64,000 nt of DNA from Stenotrophomonas maltophilia (GCF_013464915.1 NZ_RAVT01000025.1:7092-71091), one strand, 5' to 3'; counted from the stretch's first letter, positions 37,623-47,234 are shown. Notes: generated by a model not told the origin, from the letters alone. Translations and numbers: made by a program.

Positions 37623-38081
37623 GTGAATACTGCAGACCCGCGCAAGCGATTCCCTCGCTCTGCGCGGGTTCGCACGCGTGCCGAATACTCAACGGTCTTC
37701 AACGGCGCCCGCCGTGTGTCCGATCCGCTGATGACCCTGCACTGGCTGCCGGCTGACCGGCCGGCCAGGCTGGGTCTGGCGGTTTCCCGCAAGGTTGATC
37801 CGAACGCCGTCGGGCGTAACCGGATCAAGCGCGTCCTGCGCGACATCCTGCGTCAGACACGTACCGACATCCAGCCAGGCGACTTTGTCGTCGTGGCTCG
37901 TAGTGCTGCGCGTTCCGCCAGCAACGACGAGATCCGCCAGGCCTTCCTGCGCCTGCTGCGTCGCCTGCGTGCATTGCCCACGCCGGGCGTGGACGGCACA
38001 ATGCCGCCGCCTGATGGCATCGCAACTCCTTCTTTGACCGAGCCGGCATCGCGTCCCGGCCCCGCCGAGCCTGTCCGCTGA
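37623..38081 (+). CDS. rnpA: Ribonuclease P protein component
   Basis: Protein cofactor of the RNA enzyme that matures tRNA 5' ends. The family core runs from [20 protein letters not shown] through the RNR signature [16 protein letters not shown]. The GTG at 37623 (152 residues) is favoured because the core begins a few residues later; the ATG at 37587, 5 nt after rpmH, is an alternative. Compared with the E. coli protein (119 residues) it has a Pro-rich C-terminal extension of about 35-40 residues. The stop overlaps the yidC start by one base; no yidD gene lies between. Confidence 0.93.
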   Translation: MNTADPRKRFPRSARVRTRAEYSTVFNGARRVSDPLMTLHWLPADRPARLGLAVSRKVDPNAVGRNRIKRVLRDILRQTRTDIQPGDFVVVARSAARSASNDEIRQAFLRLLRRLRALPTPGVDGTMPPPDGIATPSLTEPASRPGPAEPVR

Positions 38082-39796
38082 TGAACCAGACCCGCGTATT
38101 CCTCATTTTTGCCTGGCTGATGGTGGCCGTGCTGCTGTGGATGGAGTGGAGCCGTGAAAAGGCTGCCCCGACCCCGGCACCGACGACCACGTCGGCCCCG
38201 GCCGCCGCACAGAGCGTTCCGGGCGCGACCCCGGGCGCCATCCCCAGCGCCCAGGTGCCGGGTGCCCCGGGCCAGGCCGCCGTGCAGGCCCAGGCCAGCG
38301 CCACCCCGGCCAGCCAGCGCGTGACCGTCACCACCGACGTGCTGCGCCTGGTGCTCGACGGCGGCCGCGTGCTGGACGCCGAGCTGCTGCAGTTCCCGCA
38401 GACCAAGGACGAAGGCAGCCCGCCGGTACGCCTGCTGACCGAAGACCCCGCGCATCCGTACAGCGCGATCAGTGGCTGGGCCAGCGAAGACAAGAACACC
38501 CCGGTGCCGGGCGCCGACGGCTTCAAGCTGGTCGGTGACACCCGGGACTTCGTGCTGGCCAAGGGCCAGAACGAGCTGCAGATCCCGTTTGTGTGGACCG
38601 CCGACAACGGCGTGACCATCAAGCGCACCCTGACCGTCTCGCGCAACGAGTACGCCGTGCGCTTCAAGGACGAAGTCAGCAATGCCGGCGCCGCGCCGTG
38701 GAATGGCTACGTCTACCGCACCCTGGACCGCACCCCGACCATCCTGTCGCGGAGCATGACCAATCCGGATTCGTTCAGCTTCAACGGTGCCACCTGGTAC
38801 GACAACGACAAGAAGTACCAGCGTCGTGCGTTCAAGGACTACCTGGAAGACGGCACGCTGAACCAGAACATCACTGGCGGCTGGCTGGCGATGCTGCAGC
38901 ACCACTTCTTCACCGCCTGGATCCCGCAGAAGGACCAGACCGCGCACTACGTGCTGTCGCAGGTGGCCGGTCGTGACCTGATCGAGGCGCGTGGCCCGGC
39001 CTTCACCGTGGCCCCGGGCCAGTCCACCAGCACCGAAGCCCGCCTGTGGGTTGGCCCGAAGCTGGTCAACCTGATCGCCAAGGAAGACGTGCCGGGCCTG
39101 GACCGCGTGGTCGACTACAGCCGCTTCTCGATGATGGCGGTGATCGGCCAGGGCCTGTTCTGGGTGCTGAACCAGGTGCACAAGCTGGTCGGCAACTGGG
39201 GCTGGGCGATTGTCGGCCTGGTGGTGCTGCTGAAGCTGGTGCTGTACCCGCTGTCGGCCGTGCAGTACAAGAGCGGCGCCAAGATGCGTCGCTTCCAGCC
39301 GCGTATCGCGCAGCTGAAGGAACGCTATGGCGATGACCGCCAGAAGTTCCAGACCGCAATGATGGAGCTGTACAAGAAGGAAAAGATCAATCCGATGGGC
39401 GGCTGCCTGCCGATCCTCATCCAGATGCCGATCTTCTTCGCCCTGTACTGGGTGCTGGTCGAGTCGGTCGAACTGCGCCAGGCGCCGTGGCTGGGCTGGA
39501 TCCAGGACCTGACCGCACGCGACCCGTACTTCATCCTGCCGGTGATCAACGTGGCGGTGATGTGGTTCACCCAGAAGCTTACCCCGGCACCGGGCATGGA
39601 CCCGATGCAGCAGAAGATGATGCAGTTCATGCCGCTGGTGTTCGGCGTCATGATGGCCTTCATGCCGTCCGGCCTGGTCCTGTACTGGGTGGTCAACGGC
39701 GGCCTGGGCCTGCTGCAGCAGTGGTGGATGACCAAGCGCCATGGCGGCGAGCCGGTCCCGGCCACCACCGCCCCGGCCCCGGTCAAAAAGAAGTAA
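38081..39796 (+). CDS. yidC: Membrane protein insertase YidC
   Basis: Inserts and folds inner-membrane proteins, alone or with SecYEG. 571 residues with the Gram-negative layout: N-terminal anchor helix (about 5-22), Ala/Pro-rich linker, large periplasmic beta domain, then five membrane helices with [23 protein letters not shown] and the C-terminal KKK tail. It is translationally coupled to rnpA (TGATG overlap). Confidence 0.97.
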   Translation: MNQTRVFLIFAWLMVAVLLWMEWSREKAAPTPAPTTTSAPAAAQSVPGATPGAIPSAQVPGAPGQAAVQAQASATPASQRVTVTTDVLRLVLDGGRVLDAELLQFPQTKDEGSPPVRLLTEDPAHPYSAISGWASEDKNTPVPGADGFKLVGDTRDFVLAKGQNELQIPFVWTADNGVTIKRTLTVSRNEYAVRFKDEVSNAGAAPWNGYVYRTLDRTPTILSRSMTNPDSFSFNGATWYDNDKKYQRRAFKDYLEDGTLNQNITGGWLAMLQHHFFTAWIPQKDQTAHYVLSQVAGRDLIEARGPAFTVAPGQSTSTEARLWVGPKLVNLIAKEDVPGLDRVVDYSRFSMMAVIGQGLFWVLNQVHKLVGNWGWAIVGLVVLLKLVLYPLSAVQYKSGAKMRRFQPRIAQLKERYGDDRQKFQTAMMELYKKEKINPMGGCLPILIQMPIFFALYWVLVESVELRQAPWLGWIQDLTARDPYFILPVINVAVMWFTQKLTPAPGMDPMQQKMMQFMPLVFGVMMAFMPSGLVLYWVVNGGLGLLQQWWMTKRHGGEPVPATTAPAPVKKK

Positions 39797-39799
39797 TCG

Positions 39800-39821
39800 G
39801 TAGAGCCGGCCGCTGGCCGGC
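39800..39821 (+). repeat. SMAG/REP-like palindrome after yidC
   Basis: GTAG followed by AGCCGGCCGCTGGCCGGCT, 3 nt after the yidC stop; a hybrid of the GTAGAGCC and GCCGGCC subtypes. Confidence 0.75.
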
Positions 39822-39834
39822 TGACCTCAGCAGA

Positions 39835-39857
39835 AGCCCGCCGCAAGGCGGGCTTTT
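39835..39857 (+). terminator. Rho-independent terminator after yidC
   Basis: An 8-bp stem AGCCCGCC / GGCGGGCT with a GCAA tetraloop and TTT tail. Confidence 0.8.
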
Positions 39858-39911
39858 CGCATGCGGCGTTAGAATTCCCCGCACACCGTTCCTCCCACTT
39901 CCGAGTCCGCC

Positions 39912-42584
39912 ATGTCGCGTGCGTCGTCGTTCCGCCTGTTCCTGCCTTCGCTGCTGCTTACCCTGGTCGTTGCCGGCTGTGGTGACAAGGACGCGAAGGC
40001 ACCGGCGACCACGGTCACCCAGCCCAGCGCACAGGCCGCGGCGGCCGCCGATCCGGCCGCCGCACCGTTGCTGGCTGCGTTGCAGAAGCAGCTCGACGGG
40101 TACCGCCGGATCATCGTGCTGCTGGCTGACGAGGAACAGCAGTCGGCTACCGACCGTGGTACCTCAACGCGCGTGGGCCAGCAGCTGTTCCACGATGGGC
40201 TGGAACAGCGCACGGCCATCGCCGCGCAGTTCGATACGCTGCTGCGCGGCTCCAGTCCGCAGCGCTTCGCTACCCTCGGCACCGTGCTGGACTACATCGA
40301 GTCGGCGCCGGAACTGTTCGACGCCGACCGCCTGGCCTTCCGCGAAGTGCTGCGCGATCTGCATGAGCGCGTCGGCACCGACTCTTCGCTGCCGGCGGTG
40401 AAGCTGCACCAGCGCATCGGCGAGGACCTGGAAGCGCTTGATGAGATCGAGCGCAACTACAACCAGGAACTGACCCGCATCTTCAGCCGCTTCGAACGCA
40501 CCCGTGCCATCGAGCTCAAGCGCGAGAAGTGGGAGGACTACATCGCCCACCTGCACAAGGACTACAGCCGCGAAGCGATCCTGCGCGACTACGGCGTGAT
40601 CGAGCCGTACCCGATGTCGATGAAGGACAGTGACCGCGAGATCTTCGGCCGCGACCTGCCGGCCAAGACCGTGGTGCTGACCTTCGACGATGGCCCGCAC
40701 AAGGCCTATACCGATGAAGTGGTGACCATCCTCAAGCGCTACGACGTGCCGGGCGTGTTCTTCGAAGTGGGCCGCAACCTGGGCAAGGTGGAAGCCGATG
40801 GCAAGGTCAGCCTGGGCCCGATGGCCAAGATCAGCCGCAGCCTGATGGAAGAGGGCTACGCCGTGGGCAACCACAGCCTGACCCACGCCCAGCTCTCGCG
40901 CACCACCGGTGACGCGCTGCGCCAGCAGGTGCTGGACACCGACACGCTGCTGAAGGACGTCGACAGCAAGCGCGCGCCGCTGTTCCGCTTCCCGTATGGC
41001 GCGCGCAATGCCGAAGGCCTGCAGCTGCTCAACGAAGCGGGGCTGAAGTCGATCATGTGGAACATCGATTCGATGGACTGGGCCGACCCGGTGCCCGAAT
41101 CGATCGTGCAGCGCGTGCTTGACCAGGTGAACAAGGAACAGCGCGGCATCATCCTGTTCCACGACATCCACGACCGTGCGGTGAAGGCGCTGCCGCAGAT
41201 CCTGGATCGGCTGATCGCCGACGGCTACCAGTTCGCCGGCTGGAACGGCCGCGACTTCAGCGTTGCCCGACCGCGCAAGGGCAGTGACCGCGATGCCACC
41301 GTCACCACCGGCTACGAGAAGTCGTGGGCGATCGTGGTCGGCATCGACAACTACGCCAAGTGGCCGAAGCTGGAATACGCCAGCCACGACGCGCAGGCGG
41401 TGGCCGACACGCTCACCGGGCAGTTCGGCTTCCCGTCCTCGCAGGTGATCGTGCTGAAGAACGAGCAGGCCACCCGCAACAACATCCTGGCCGCCTTCCA
41501 CGACCGCCTGGCCGATGACCGCACCGGAAAGAACGACCGCGTGTTCGTGTTCTTCGCCGGCCATGGCGCCACCCGCCAGCTCGCCTCCGGACGCGACCTC
41601 GGCTACATCATCCCGGTCGATTCGGACCCGAAGGAATTCGCCACCGACGCGATCGCGATGACCGACATCCAGAACATCGCCGAGAGCATGCAGGCCAAGC
41701 ACGTGATGTTCGTGATGGACGCCTGCTACAGCGGCCTGGGTCTGACCCGTGGCGGCCCATCGTCATCGTCGTTCCTGCGCGAGAACGCACGCCGCAGCGC
41801 GCGGCAGATGCTGACCGCCGGCGGTGCCGACCAGCAGGTGGCCGACGCCGGCCCGAACGGCCACTCGGTGTTCACCTGGGTGCTGCTGCAGGCATTGGCC
41901 GGCAAGGGCGACCTCAACGGCGATGGACTGATTACGGGTACCGAACTGGCCGCTTACGTGGCGCCGGCCGTCTCGGCCGTTTCGCACCAGACGCCGGCCT
42001 TCGGCAGCCTGCCCGGTTCGCAGGGCGGGGAGTTCGTGTTCCAGGTACCGGACAGCCAGGAATTCCTCAACGCCGATACGCGCCAGCTGACCGCCGATGC
42101 GATCGCACTGAACAACAAGGTCGAAGCCGCCAGCGAAGCCAAGGGCAGCCAGGCACCGGTGACCGTGGCCGACCTGCAGGGCGGCAAGGCCAAGCTGGTG
42201 GTGCCCACCGCCGGCCCGGCGTCGGATCGCCAGCGCGCGCAGCAGGCCAATGACCGTGGCCTGCAGCTGTACAGGGAAAAGCAGTACGACGAGGCGGTGG
42301 CGCAGTTCACCGAGGCGCTGAAGCTGCGCCCGGACTTCGCCCAGGCCGCCAACAACCTCGGCTTCGTCTACTACCGCCAGCAGCGCTACGCCGAAGCCGC
42401 ACGCTGGCTGGAGAACACGCTGAAGATCGACCCCTCGCGCGCCGTGGCCTATCTCAACCTGGGCGATGCCTACTTCAACGCGGGCGACAAGGCCAAGGCG
42501 AAGCAGGCCTATACCACCTACCTGGCACTGCAGCCGCAGGGCAGCGGTGCCGCGCAGGCGCGCGCACAGCTGGAGAAACTCTGA
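39912..42584 (+). CDS. Polysaccharide deacetylase / caspase-like / TPR fusion lipoprotein
   Basis: An 890-residue protein joining three domains behind a lipobox (VVAGC, Cys23). Residues about 45-245 are helical and charged with no recognised family. About 250-450 is a NodB-type polysaccharide deacetylase: TFDDGPH with Asp259 and Asp260, HxxxH with His321 and His325, RFPYG, and His417 in LFHDIHD. About 470-705 is a caspase/metacaspase-like (C14) peptidase with the His551 (FAGHGA) and Cys605 (MDACYSG) dyad. About 773-885 is three TPR repeats. All catalytic residues I can check are present, so both enzymes may be active, probably at the envelope on a glycan and a protein substrate. It ends 3 nt before mnmE, so the two are likely cotranscribed. 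Confidence 0.88.
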   Translation: MSRASSFRLFLPSLLLTLVVAGCGDKDAKAPATTVTQPSAQAAAAADPAAAPLLAALQKQLDGYRRIIVLLADEEQQSATDRGTSTRVGQQLFHDGLEQRTAIAAQFDTLLRGSSPQRFATLGTVLDYIESAPELFDADRLAFREVLRDLHERVGTDSSLPAVKLHQRIGEDLEALDEIERNYNQELTRIFSRFERTRAIELKREKWEDYIAHLHKDYSREAILRDYGVIEPYPMSMKDSDREIFGRDLPAKTVVLTFDDGPHKAYTDEVVTILKRYDVPGVFFEVGRNLGKVEADGKVSLGPMAKISRSLMEEGYAVGNHSLTHAQLSRTTGDALRQQVLDTDTLLKDVDSKRAPLFRFPYGARNAEGLQLLNEAGLKSIMWNIDSMDWADPVPESIVQRVLDQVNKEQRGIILFHDIHDRAVKALPQILDRLIADGYQFAGWNGRDFSVARPRKGSDRDATVTTGYEKSWAIVVGIDNYAKWPKLEYASHDAQAVADTLTGQFGFPSSQVIVLKNEQATRNNILAAFHDRLADDRTGKNDRVFVFFAGHGATRQLASGRDLGYIIPVDSDPKEFATDAIAMTDIQNIAESMQAKHVMFVMDACYSGLGLTRGGPSSSSFLRENARRSARQMLTAGGADQQVADAGPNGHSVFTWVLLQALAGKGDLNGDGLITGTELAAYVAPAVSAVSHQTPAFGSLPGSQGGEFVFQVPDSQEFLNADTRQLTADAIALNNKVEAASEAKGSQAPVTVADLQGGKAKLVVPTAGPASDRQRAQQANDRGLQLYREKQYDEAVAQFTEALKLRPDFAQAANNLGFVYYRQQRYAEAARWLENTLKIDPSRAVAYLNLGDAYFNAGDKAKAKQAYTTYLALQPQGSGAAQARAQLEKL

Positions 42585-42587
42585 GCC

Positions 42588-43937
42588 ATGGACGATACCT
42601 TCCGCACTGACACCATCGTAGCCATCGCCAGCGCACCCGGTGCCGGCGGTGTCGGCCTGCTGCGCCTGTCTGGCCCGCGCGCTGCGGCCATCGCCAACGC
42701 GCTGGGTGCGCCCGCGCTGCGCCCGCGCCATGCGCACTACGCACGCCTGCGCGATGCCGACGATGAGGTGATCGACGATGGCATCGTGCTGTGGTTCCCG
42801 GCGCCGAACAGCTTCACCGGCGAGGAAGTGGTGGAACTGCAGGGCCATGGCAGCCCGGTGCTGCAGCAGCAGCTGGTCGCACGCTGCATCGCGCTGGGCG
42901 CCCGCCAGGCACGGCCGGGCGAGTTCAGCGAACGCGCGTTCCTCAACGGCAAGCTCGACCTGGCCCAGGCCGAGGCCATCGCCGACCTGATCGCCGCGGG
43001 TGACAACCGCGCCGCGCGCGCTGCACGCCGTTCGCTGGATGGCGTGTTCTCGCGGCGCATCGACGCCGTGGTCGAGCAGCTGGTGCTGCTGCGCATCCAT
43101 GTGGAAGCGGCCATCGATTTTGCCGACGAACCGCTGGATACGCTCGGTGGTGCACAGGTGCGCCGCGGGCTGGAGCAGGCGCGCAGCGATCTGGCCCTGC
43201 TGCGCCGCGACGCCGAACGTGGCCGTCGCCTGCGCGATGGCCTGCACGCGGTGCTGATCGGTCCGCCGAACGCCGGCAAGAGCTCATTGCTCAACGCGCT
43301 GGCCGGCAGCGAGCGCGCCATTGTCACCGACATCGCGGGCACCACCCGCGACACCCTGCGCGAGACCATCCGCCTGGATGGCCTGGAACTGACCCTTGTC
43401 GACACCGCCGGACTGCGCGACGGCGGTGACGCCATCGAGCGCGAAGGCATGCGCCGCGCCCACGTGGAGATCGAGCGCACCGACCTGGCGCTGATCGTCC
43501 TGGATGCGCGCGATCCGGCGGCCGGTGAGGCTGCGCTGGGGCAGGCCGTGGCCGATGTGCCGCACAAGGTCTACATCCACAACAAGTCGGACCTGCTGGC
43601 GGCGTTGCCCACGCTGGATGACCCGGACCGTGTGTTCGTTTCGGCCGCCACCGGTGCCGGGCTCGAAGATCTACACGCGCGTCTGCGCAGCATCGCCTCG
43701 GCCGGGGCAGGGGAGCAGGTGGACGGTGAGTTTTCCGCGCGCACCCGCCATGTGGATGCGATCGAGCGCGCACAAGAGCATGCACAGCGCGCCGATGGCG
43801 AGCTGGCGCATGAGCACCTGGAACTGGCCGCCGAGGAACTGCGACTGGCGCACGATGCACTGGGCGAGATCACCGGCCAGATGAGTGCCGATGATCTGCT
43901 GGGGAGGATCTTCTCCAGCTTCTGCATCGGAAAGTAA
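42588..43937 (+). CDS. mnmE: tRNA modification GTPase MnmE
   Basis: With MnmG it adds the 5-carboxymethylaminomethyl group to wobble uridine of certain tRNAs. 449 residues: N-terminal folate-binding domain ([22 protein letters not shown]), helical domain, inserted G domain with [27 protein letters not shown] and NKSD, and the invariant C-terminal FCIGK with the functional Cys. It is the usual neighbour of rnpA-yidC, here separated by the fusion lipoprotein gene. Confidence 0.98.
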   Translation: MDDTFRTDTIVAIASAPGAGGVGLLRLSGPRAAAIANALGAPALRPRHAHYARLRDADDEVIDDGIVLWFPAPNSFTGEEVVELQGHGSPVLQQQLVARCIALGARQARPGEFSERAFLNGKLDLAQAEAIADLIAAGDNRAARAARRSLDGVFSRRIDAVVEQLVLLRIHVEAAIDFADEPLDTLGGAQVRRGLEQARSDLALLRRDAERGRRLRDGLHAVLIGPPNAGKSSLLNALAGSERAIVTDIAGTTRDTLRETIRLDGLELTLVDTAGLRDGGDAIEREGMRRAHVEIERTDLALIVLDARDPAAGEAALGQAVADVPHKVYIHNKSDLLAALPTLDDPDRVFVSAATGAGLEDLHARLRSIASAGAGEQVDGEFSARTRHVDAIERAQEHAQRADGELAHEHLELAAEELRLAHDALGEITGQMSADDLLGRIFSSFCIGK

Positions 43938-43939
43938 CT

Positions 43940-43963
43940 GTAGAGCCGAGCCCATGCTCGGCT
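43940..43963 (+). repeat. SMAG/REP-like palindrome, GAGCCGAGC subtype
   Basis: GTAGAGCCGAGCCCATGCTC then GGCT, single copy 2 nt after the mnmE stop codon. Confidence 0.75.
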
Positions 43964-43983
43964 GTTCAAGGTCTCTGCAATTC

Positions 43984-44014
43984 GGGGTCAGATCCCCGAA
44001 AGGGCTCTGACCCC
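43984..44014. repeat. GGGGTCAGATCC-type palindrome
   Basis: GGGGTCAGATCCCC...GGGCTCTGACCCC with a short loop. It flanks the TerB/BRCT gene on the left; a related copy flanks it on the right at 45020. Confidence 0.75.
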
Positions 44015-44122
44015 CATAAAATGACGTGATCAGCTCCAATAGTCCGTAGTCTTGTCCGGTACGTCTTGAGTACCGGCGCCGACCGAGCTAGCGTGCAGGA
44101 AATTCAGGCAAAGGAATTGCGG

Positions 44123-45010
44123 ATGCATCCGGACCATGTTTCCTACGTTCACTTCACAAGCCCGGCGCAGCTCACTCGAGCGCTGAACTCACTGGCAGGC
44201 ATCATCGAAGGGATCTCCATTGACAGAGAGATCAATGCCGATGAGCGTGGCTTCTTGGCCCACTGGATCCAGGAACATTTGCATCAGCGCCAGCAGCATC
44301 CGTTCACTGAACTGATGCCTGTGCTCGAGCGCTCACTTGGCGAAGGTCGCATGGACGAAGATGCGGCGGAGGATCTGCGATGGCTGATCGATCGGATGTG
44401 CTCAAGTGATCGGGTCAACGCCACTACAGCAGATCTCCAGCGACTTCATGCCGTACTGGGCGGAATAATCGCTGATGGCCAGATTTCAGAGGCCGAGCTG
44501 CGTGGTCTTTCGGACTGGATGGATGAGCATTCCCATCTACAGGGATGCTGGCCGTACGACGAGATCGGACACCTCGTAGCCAAGGTACTGGCTGATGGCG
44601 TGGTGGATGCGCAGGAACAGGATCTGCTTCGCCAGTTCTTCAGCGAGTTCATCACCCTCGGCGATGACCGAACCTTGACCGATCCGTCGTTGCAGATCGC
44701 CGGAAGTCTGGTCGGGCTCTGCGCGGTGGGCCCCGAAATCCATTTCGAAGAGCGTGGATTCTGCTTTACGGGTGCATCGTCCAGAGGGTCGCGTGCTGAT
44801 ATCCAGGCGCTGGTAACGGCCAGGGGAGGCCGAGTGCACAGCGCACCATCGAAGAAGGTGGACTATCTGGTGATCGGCGCGGAGGGCAATCCCAGCTGGA
44901 GTTATGCCTGCTACGGTCGCAAGGTGGAACGTGCGGTGGAGCTACGTAAGGAAGGGCTGCGGATCATGATCGTCCACGAACGCGATTTCCACGACGCCTT
45001 GGTTGACTGA
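44123..45010 (+). CDS. TerB-like and BRCT domain protein
   Basis: A 295-residue soluble protein. The C-terminal ~80 residues (about 210-290) form a BRCT domain: GFCFTGASSRGSRADIQALV, ARGGRVHSAPSKKVDYLVIG and a closing ERDFHDAL, as in DNA ligase and repair proteins. The N-terminal two-thirds contain TerB-like helical repeats with acidic calcium-style loops (SIDREINADERGFL, IIADGQISEAELRGL, VLADGVVDAQEQDLL). A BRCT domain suggests a DNA-related role; the combination is found in uncharacterised proteins. The ATG at 44123 follows AAAGGA; upstream TTG rejected. The gene lies alone between two related palindromes, suggesting insertion. Confidence 0.82.
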   Translation: MHPDHVSYVHFTSPAQLTRALNSLAGIIEGISIDREINADERGFLAHWIQEHLHQRQQHPFTELMPVLERSLGEGRMDEDAAEDLRWLIDRMCSSDRVNATTADLQRLHAVLGGIIADGQISEAELRGLSDWMDEHSHLQGCWPYDEIGHLVAKVLADGVVDAQEQDLLRQFFSEFITLGDDRTLTDPSLQIAGSLVGLCAVGPEIHFEERGFCFTGASSRGSRADIQALVTARGGRVHSAPSKKVDYLVIGAEGNPSWSYACYGRKVERAVELRKEGLRIMIVHERDFHDALVD

Positions 45011-45019
45011 GGAAGTAGG

Positions 45020-45048
45020 GTCGGAGCCCCTTCGGGGATCCGACCCGC
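45020..45048. repeat. GGGGTCAGATCC-type palindrome (GGTCGGAGCC variant)
   Basis: GGGTCGGAGCCCC, TTC loop, GGGGATCCGACCC. Lies 9 nt after the TerB/BRCT gene stop and could act as its terminator, though no T-tract follows. Confidence 0.75.
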
Positions 45049-45115
45049 AGGTCCCCCGCCTGTCACATTGCCGCCGCATACTGACGCCCATCACATACCG
45101 CTTGGGGAAGTCGCA

Positions 45116-46222
45116 GTGAAGTCGTGGGGTTGTGCGTTGCTGTTGTCGCTGGCCGTGGCACCATCGGTGGCCATGAGTGCTGAATCCTCCACCCCGGCCG
45201 CGCACAAGGTGTCGGTCTACGGCCACCGCGGCGCCAGCGCGCTGCTGCCCGAGCACACGTTGGCGGCCTATGCGCAGGCGATCGCCGATGGCGCCGACTA
45301 CATCGAGCCGGACCTGGTGATGACGAGGGACGGGGTGATGGTGGCCCGCCACGAGAACGAGATCAGCGGCACCACCGACGTGGCCTCGCATCCGGAGTTC
45401 GCCAGCCGCCGCACCAGCAAGGTCATCGACGGGCAGAAGGTCGATGGCTGGTTCACCGAAGACTTCACCCTGGCCGAGCTGAAGACCCTGTACGCACGCG
45501 AGCGCCTGCCGGAACTGCGCAGCACCGCCTATGACGGCCAGTTCCGCATCGCCAGCCTGGACGAGATCCTCGCGTTCCTGGTCCAGCAGGCAGGCCGCGC
45601 CAACCGCGGCATCGGCCTGGTGCCGGAGATCAAGCACCCGACCTACTTCCAGTCGATCGGCCTGCCGATGGAAGACAAGCTGCTGGCGGCGCTGCGGGGC
45701 AACGCCTATACCAACGTCGGCCCGGTCACCATCCAGTCGTTCGAGACCGCCAACCTGCGTTACCTGCGCGGCAAGATCCCACGTGGCAGCAACATCCGCC
45801 TGCTGCAGCTGCTGTGGAAGGGCGATACCCAGCCAGCCGACATCGCCAAGGCCGGTGGCAAGCTGACCTACGCCCAGATGATGACCCCGGCCGGGCTGAA
45901 GGACATTGCCAGCTACGCCGACAGCATCGGTCCGGAGCTGCGCTCGATCATTCCGCTGGATGACAAGGGCGCACTGGGCACGCCGACCACGCTGGTGCGC
46001 GATGCGCACGCAGTAGGGCTGATGGTGATTCCGTACACGTTCCGCCCGGAGAACCATTTCCAGGCCAGCAACCTGCGCAAGGGCGCCGACAACGCGCGCA
46101 ATGCAGAGGGTTCGATCGCCGAAATGCGTGCCTACCTGGCCACCGGCATCGATGCGTTCTTCACCGATGACCCGGCGCTGGGACGGCAGGCTGTGGACGG
46201 GATGGGCACGGCGGGGAACTGA
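45116..46222 (+). CDS. glpQ: Glycerophosphodiester phosphodiesterase, periplasmic
   Basis: Hydrolyses glycerophosphodiesters to glycerol 3-phosphate and an alcohol. From the GTG at 45116 the protein is 368 residues with a signal peptide (MKSWGCALLLSLAVAPSVAMSA). GDPD motifs: VYGHRGASALLPEHT, DYIEPDLVMTRDGVMVARHE and the C-terminal GIDAFFTDDP. The length and signal peptide match the periplasmic GlpQ type rather than cytosolic UgpQ. GTG is preferred because GGGGAAG lies 5-10 nt before it and it gives a clean signal peptide. Confidence 0.9.
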   Translation: MKSWGCALLLSLAVAPSVAMSAESSTPAAHKVSVYGHRGASALLPEHTLAAYAQAIADGADYIEPDLVMTRDGVMVARHENEISGTTDVASHPEFASRRTSKVIDGQKVDGWFTEDFTLAELKTLYARERLPELRSTAYDGQFRIASLDEILAFLVQQAGRANRGIGLVPEIKHPTYFQSIGLPMEDKLLAALRGNAYTNVGPVTIQSFETANLRYLRGKIPRGSNIRLLQLLWKGDTQPADIAKAGGKLTYAQMMTPAGLKDIASYADSIGPELRSIIPLDDKGALGTPTTLVRDAHAVGLMVIPYTFRPENHFQASNLRKGADNARNAEGSIAEMRAYLATGIDAFFTDDPALGRQAVDGMGTAGN

Positions 46223-46230
46223 TTCTCCCG

Positions 46231-46457
46231 GTAGTGCCGGCCGCTGGCCGGCAACCCGGAGATTCCCACGGAAGGTTCATGAGGCTGCCGGCCAGGGGCC
46301 AGCACTACCGGGGCATTTTCAGCCGCGCGGGTCTTCCGGGAATGCGGCGAACTGACGGGCTCTGGTAGATGCCAACCTTGGTTGGCACACGGCAGGAGTG
46401 CCGACCAAGGTCGGCCACTACCGGTTCATGAGGTTGCCGGCCAGCGGCCGGCACTAC
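46231..46457. repeat. Cluster of five SMAG/REP-like palindromes
   Basis: Copies at 46231-46252 (forward), 46287-46308 (reverse), 46365-46386 (forward, GATGCCAACC subtype), 46399-46421 (reverse, GACCAAGGTC subtype) and 46436-46457 (reverse). They form two head-to-head pairs plus one extra, and fill the 240-bp convergent gap between glpQ and the rhomboid gene. A stretch near the stop of the rhomboid gene (GCGCGGGTCTTCCGGGAATG at 46326) resembles that gene's own 3' end, hinting at a small duplication. Confidence 0.85.
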
Positions 46458-46463
46458 CATCGC

Positions 46464-47234
46464 TCAACCGCGCGGATCTTCCGGGCGGCGGAACGGAATC
46501 ACCACATAGTCCTGGCCCTCGCGCGGCTGCCACAGCACCGGCACGCGCTGCGGTGACGGCGGCTCCAGCTCGTCGTCGGCCAGCGGCTCGGCCTCGTCTT
46601 CTTCGTCTTCCCAGCTGTAGCGCGGGCGCGGCGGCAGCGGGTCGGCGTTGCGGAACAGCAGCGCGGCGATGATGCCGGCGAAGGCGCCGCCCATGTGCGA
46701 CTGCCAGGACACGCCGTCGGCGTGCGGCAGGATGGTCATCAGCATGCCGCCGTAGAACAGCATGCCGATCAGGCCAGTGGCGATCGCCGCGCGGTCGCGG
46801 CGCAGCAGGCCCAGGCTGGCCAGCAGGAACATCAGGCCGTGGGTGACGCCGCTGGCGCCCAGGTGCACGCTGCCGGGGTTGCCCAGCATCCACGCACCGA
46901 GGCCCGAGCCCAGCCACAGCAGGGGCAGCGCGCGTACGGTGGCTTTCGGGTAGACGCTGCCGGCCAGGGTGCCCAGGATCAGGATGGCGATGCTGTTGGC
47001 AACGATGTGCTCGACCGAAGCATGCAGCATCGGGCCGCCGATCAGGCCAAGCAGGCCCTTGGCTTCCAGTGGCGCCACGGCCCAGGGTCGCCAGTCGAAC
47101 GTGCCCTGCAGGGCGAACACGGCCACCAGCACCAGCACGGCGGCCAGGCTGACATTGAACGCCCGCAGGATGCGCGAGCGGTCATTGCGGGGGGCCGGCA
47201 CGTCGCCGGCGGGCAGGGGCGCGTTGTTGTCCAT
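46464..47234 (-). CDS. Rhomboid family intramembrane serine protease
   Basis: Cleaves membrane proteins within the bilayer. 256 residues with about six membrane helices, Ser128 in the GASGVTHGL motif and His180 in SHMGGAFAG as the catalytic dyad; His76 in HASVEHIVANS is in the usual L1/TM2 position. The C-terminal tail is acidic and Pro-rich (YSWEDEEDEAEPLADDELEPP). Substrate unknown. It is the first gene leftward after the TerC gene, but the 106-bp gap leaves operon membership open. Confidence 0.9.
   Translation of the reverse strand: MDNNAPLPAGDVPAPRNDRSRILRAFNVSLAAVLVLVAVFALQGTFDWRPWAVAPLEAKGLLGLIGGPMLHASVEHIVANSIAILILGTLAGSVYPKATVRALPLLWLGSGLGAWMLGNPGSVHLGASGVTHGLMFLLASLGLLRRDRAAIATGLIGMLFYGGMLMTILPHADGVSWQSHMGGAFAGIIAALLFRNADPLPPRPRYSWEDEEDEAEPLADDELEPPSPQRVPVLWQPREGQDYVVIPFRRPEDPRG

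Noticed and set aside
46321-46345. Second copy of the rhomboid gene 3' end near 46326 as a pseudogene
   Set aside because: Only about 20 bp resemble the true 3' end (GCGCGGGTCTTCCGGG-like); too short to call a gene remnant.
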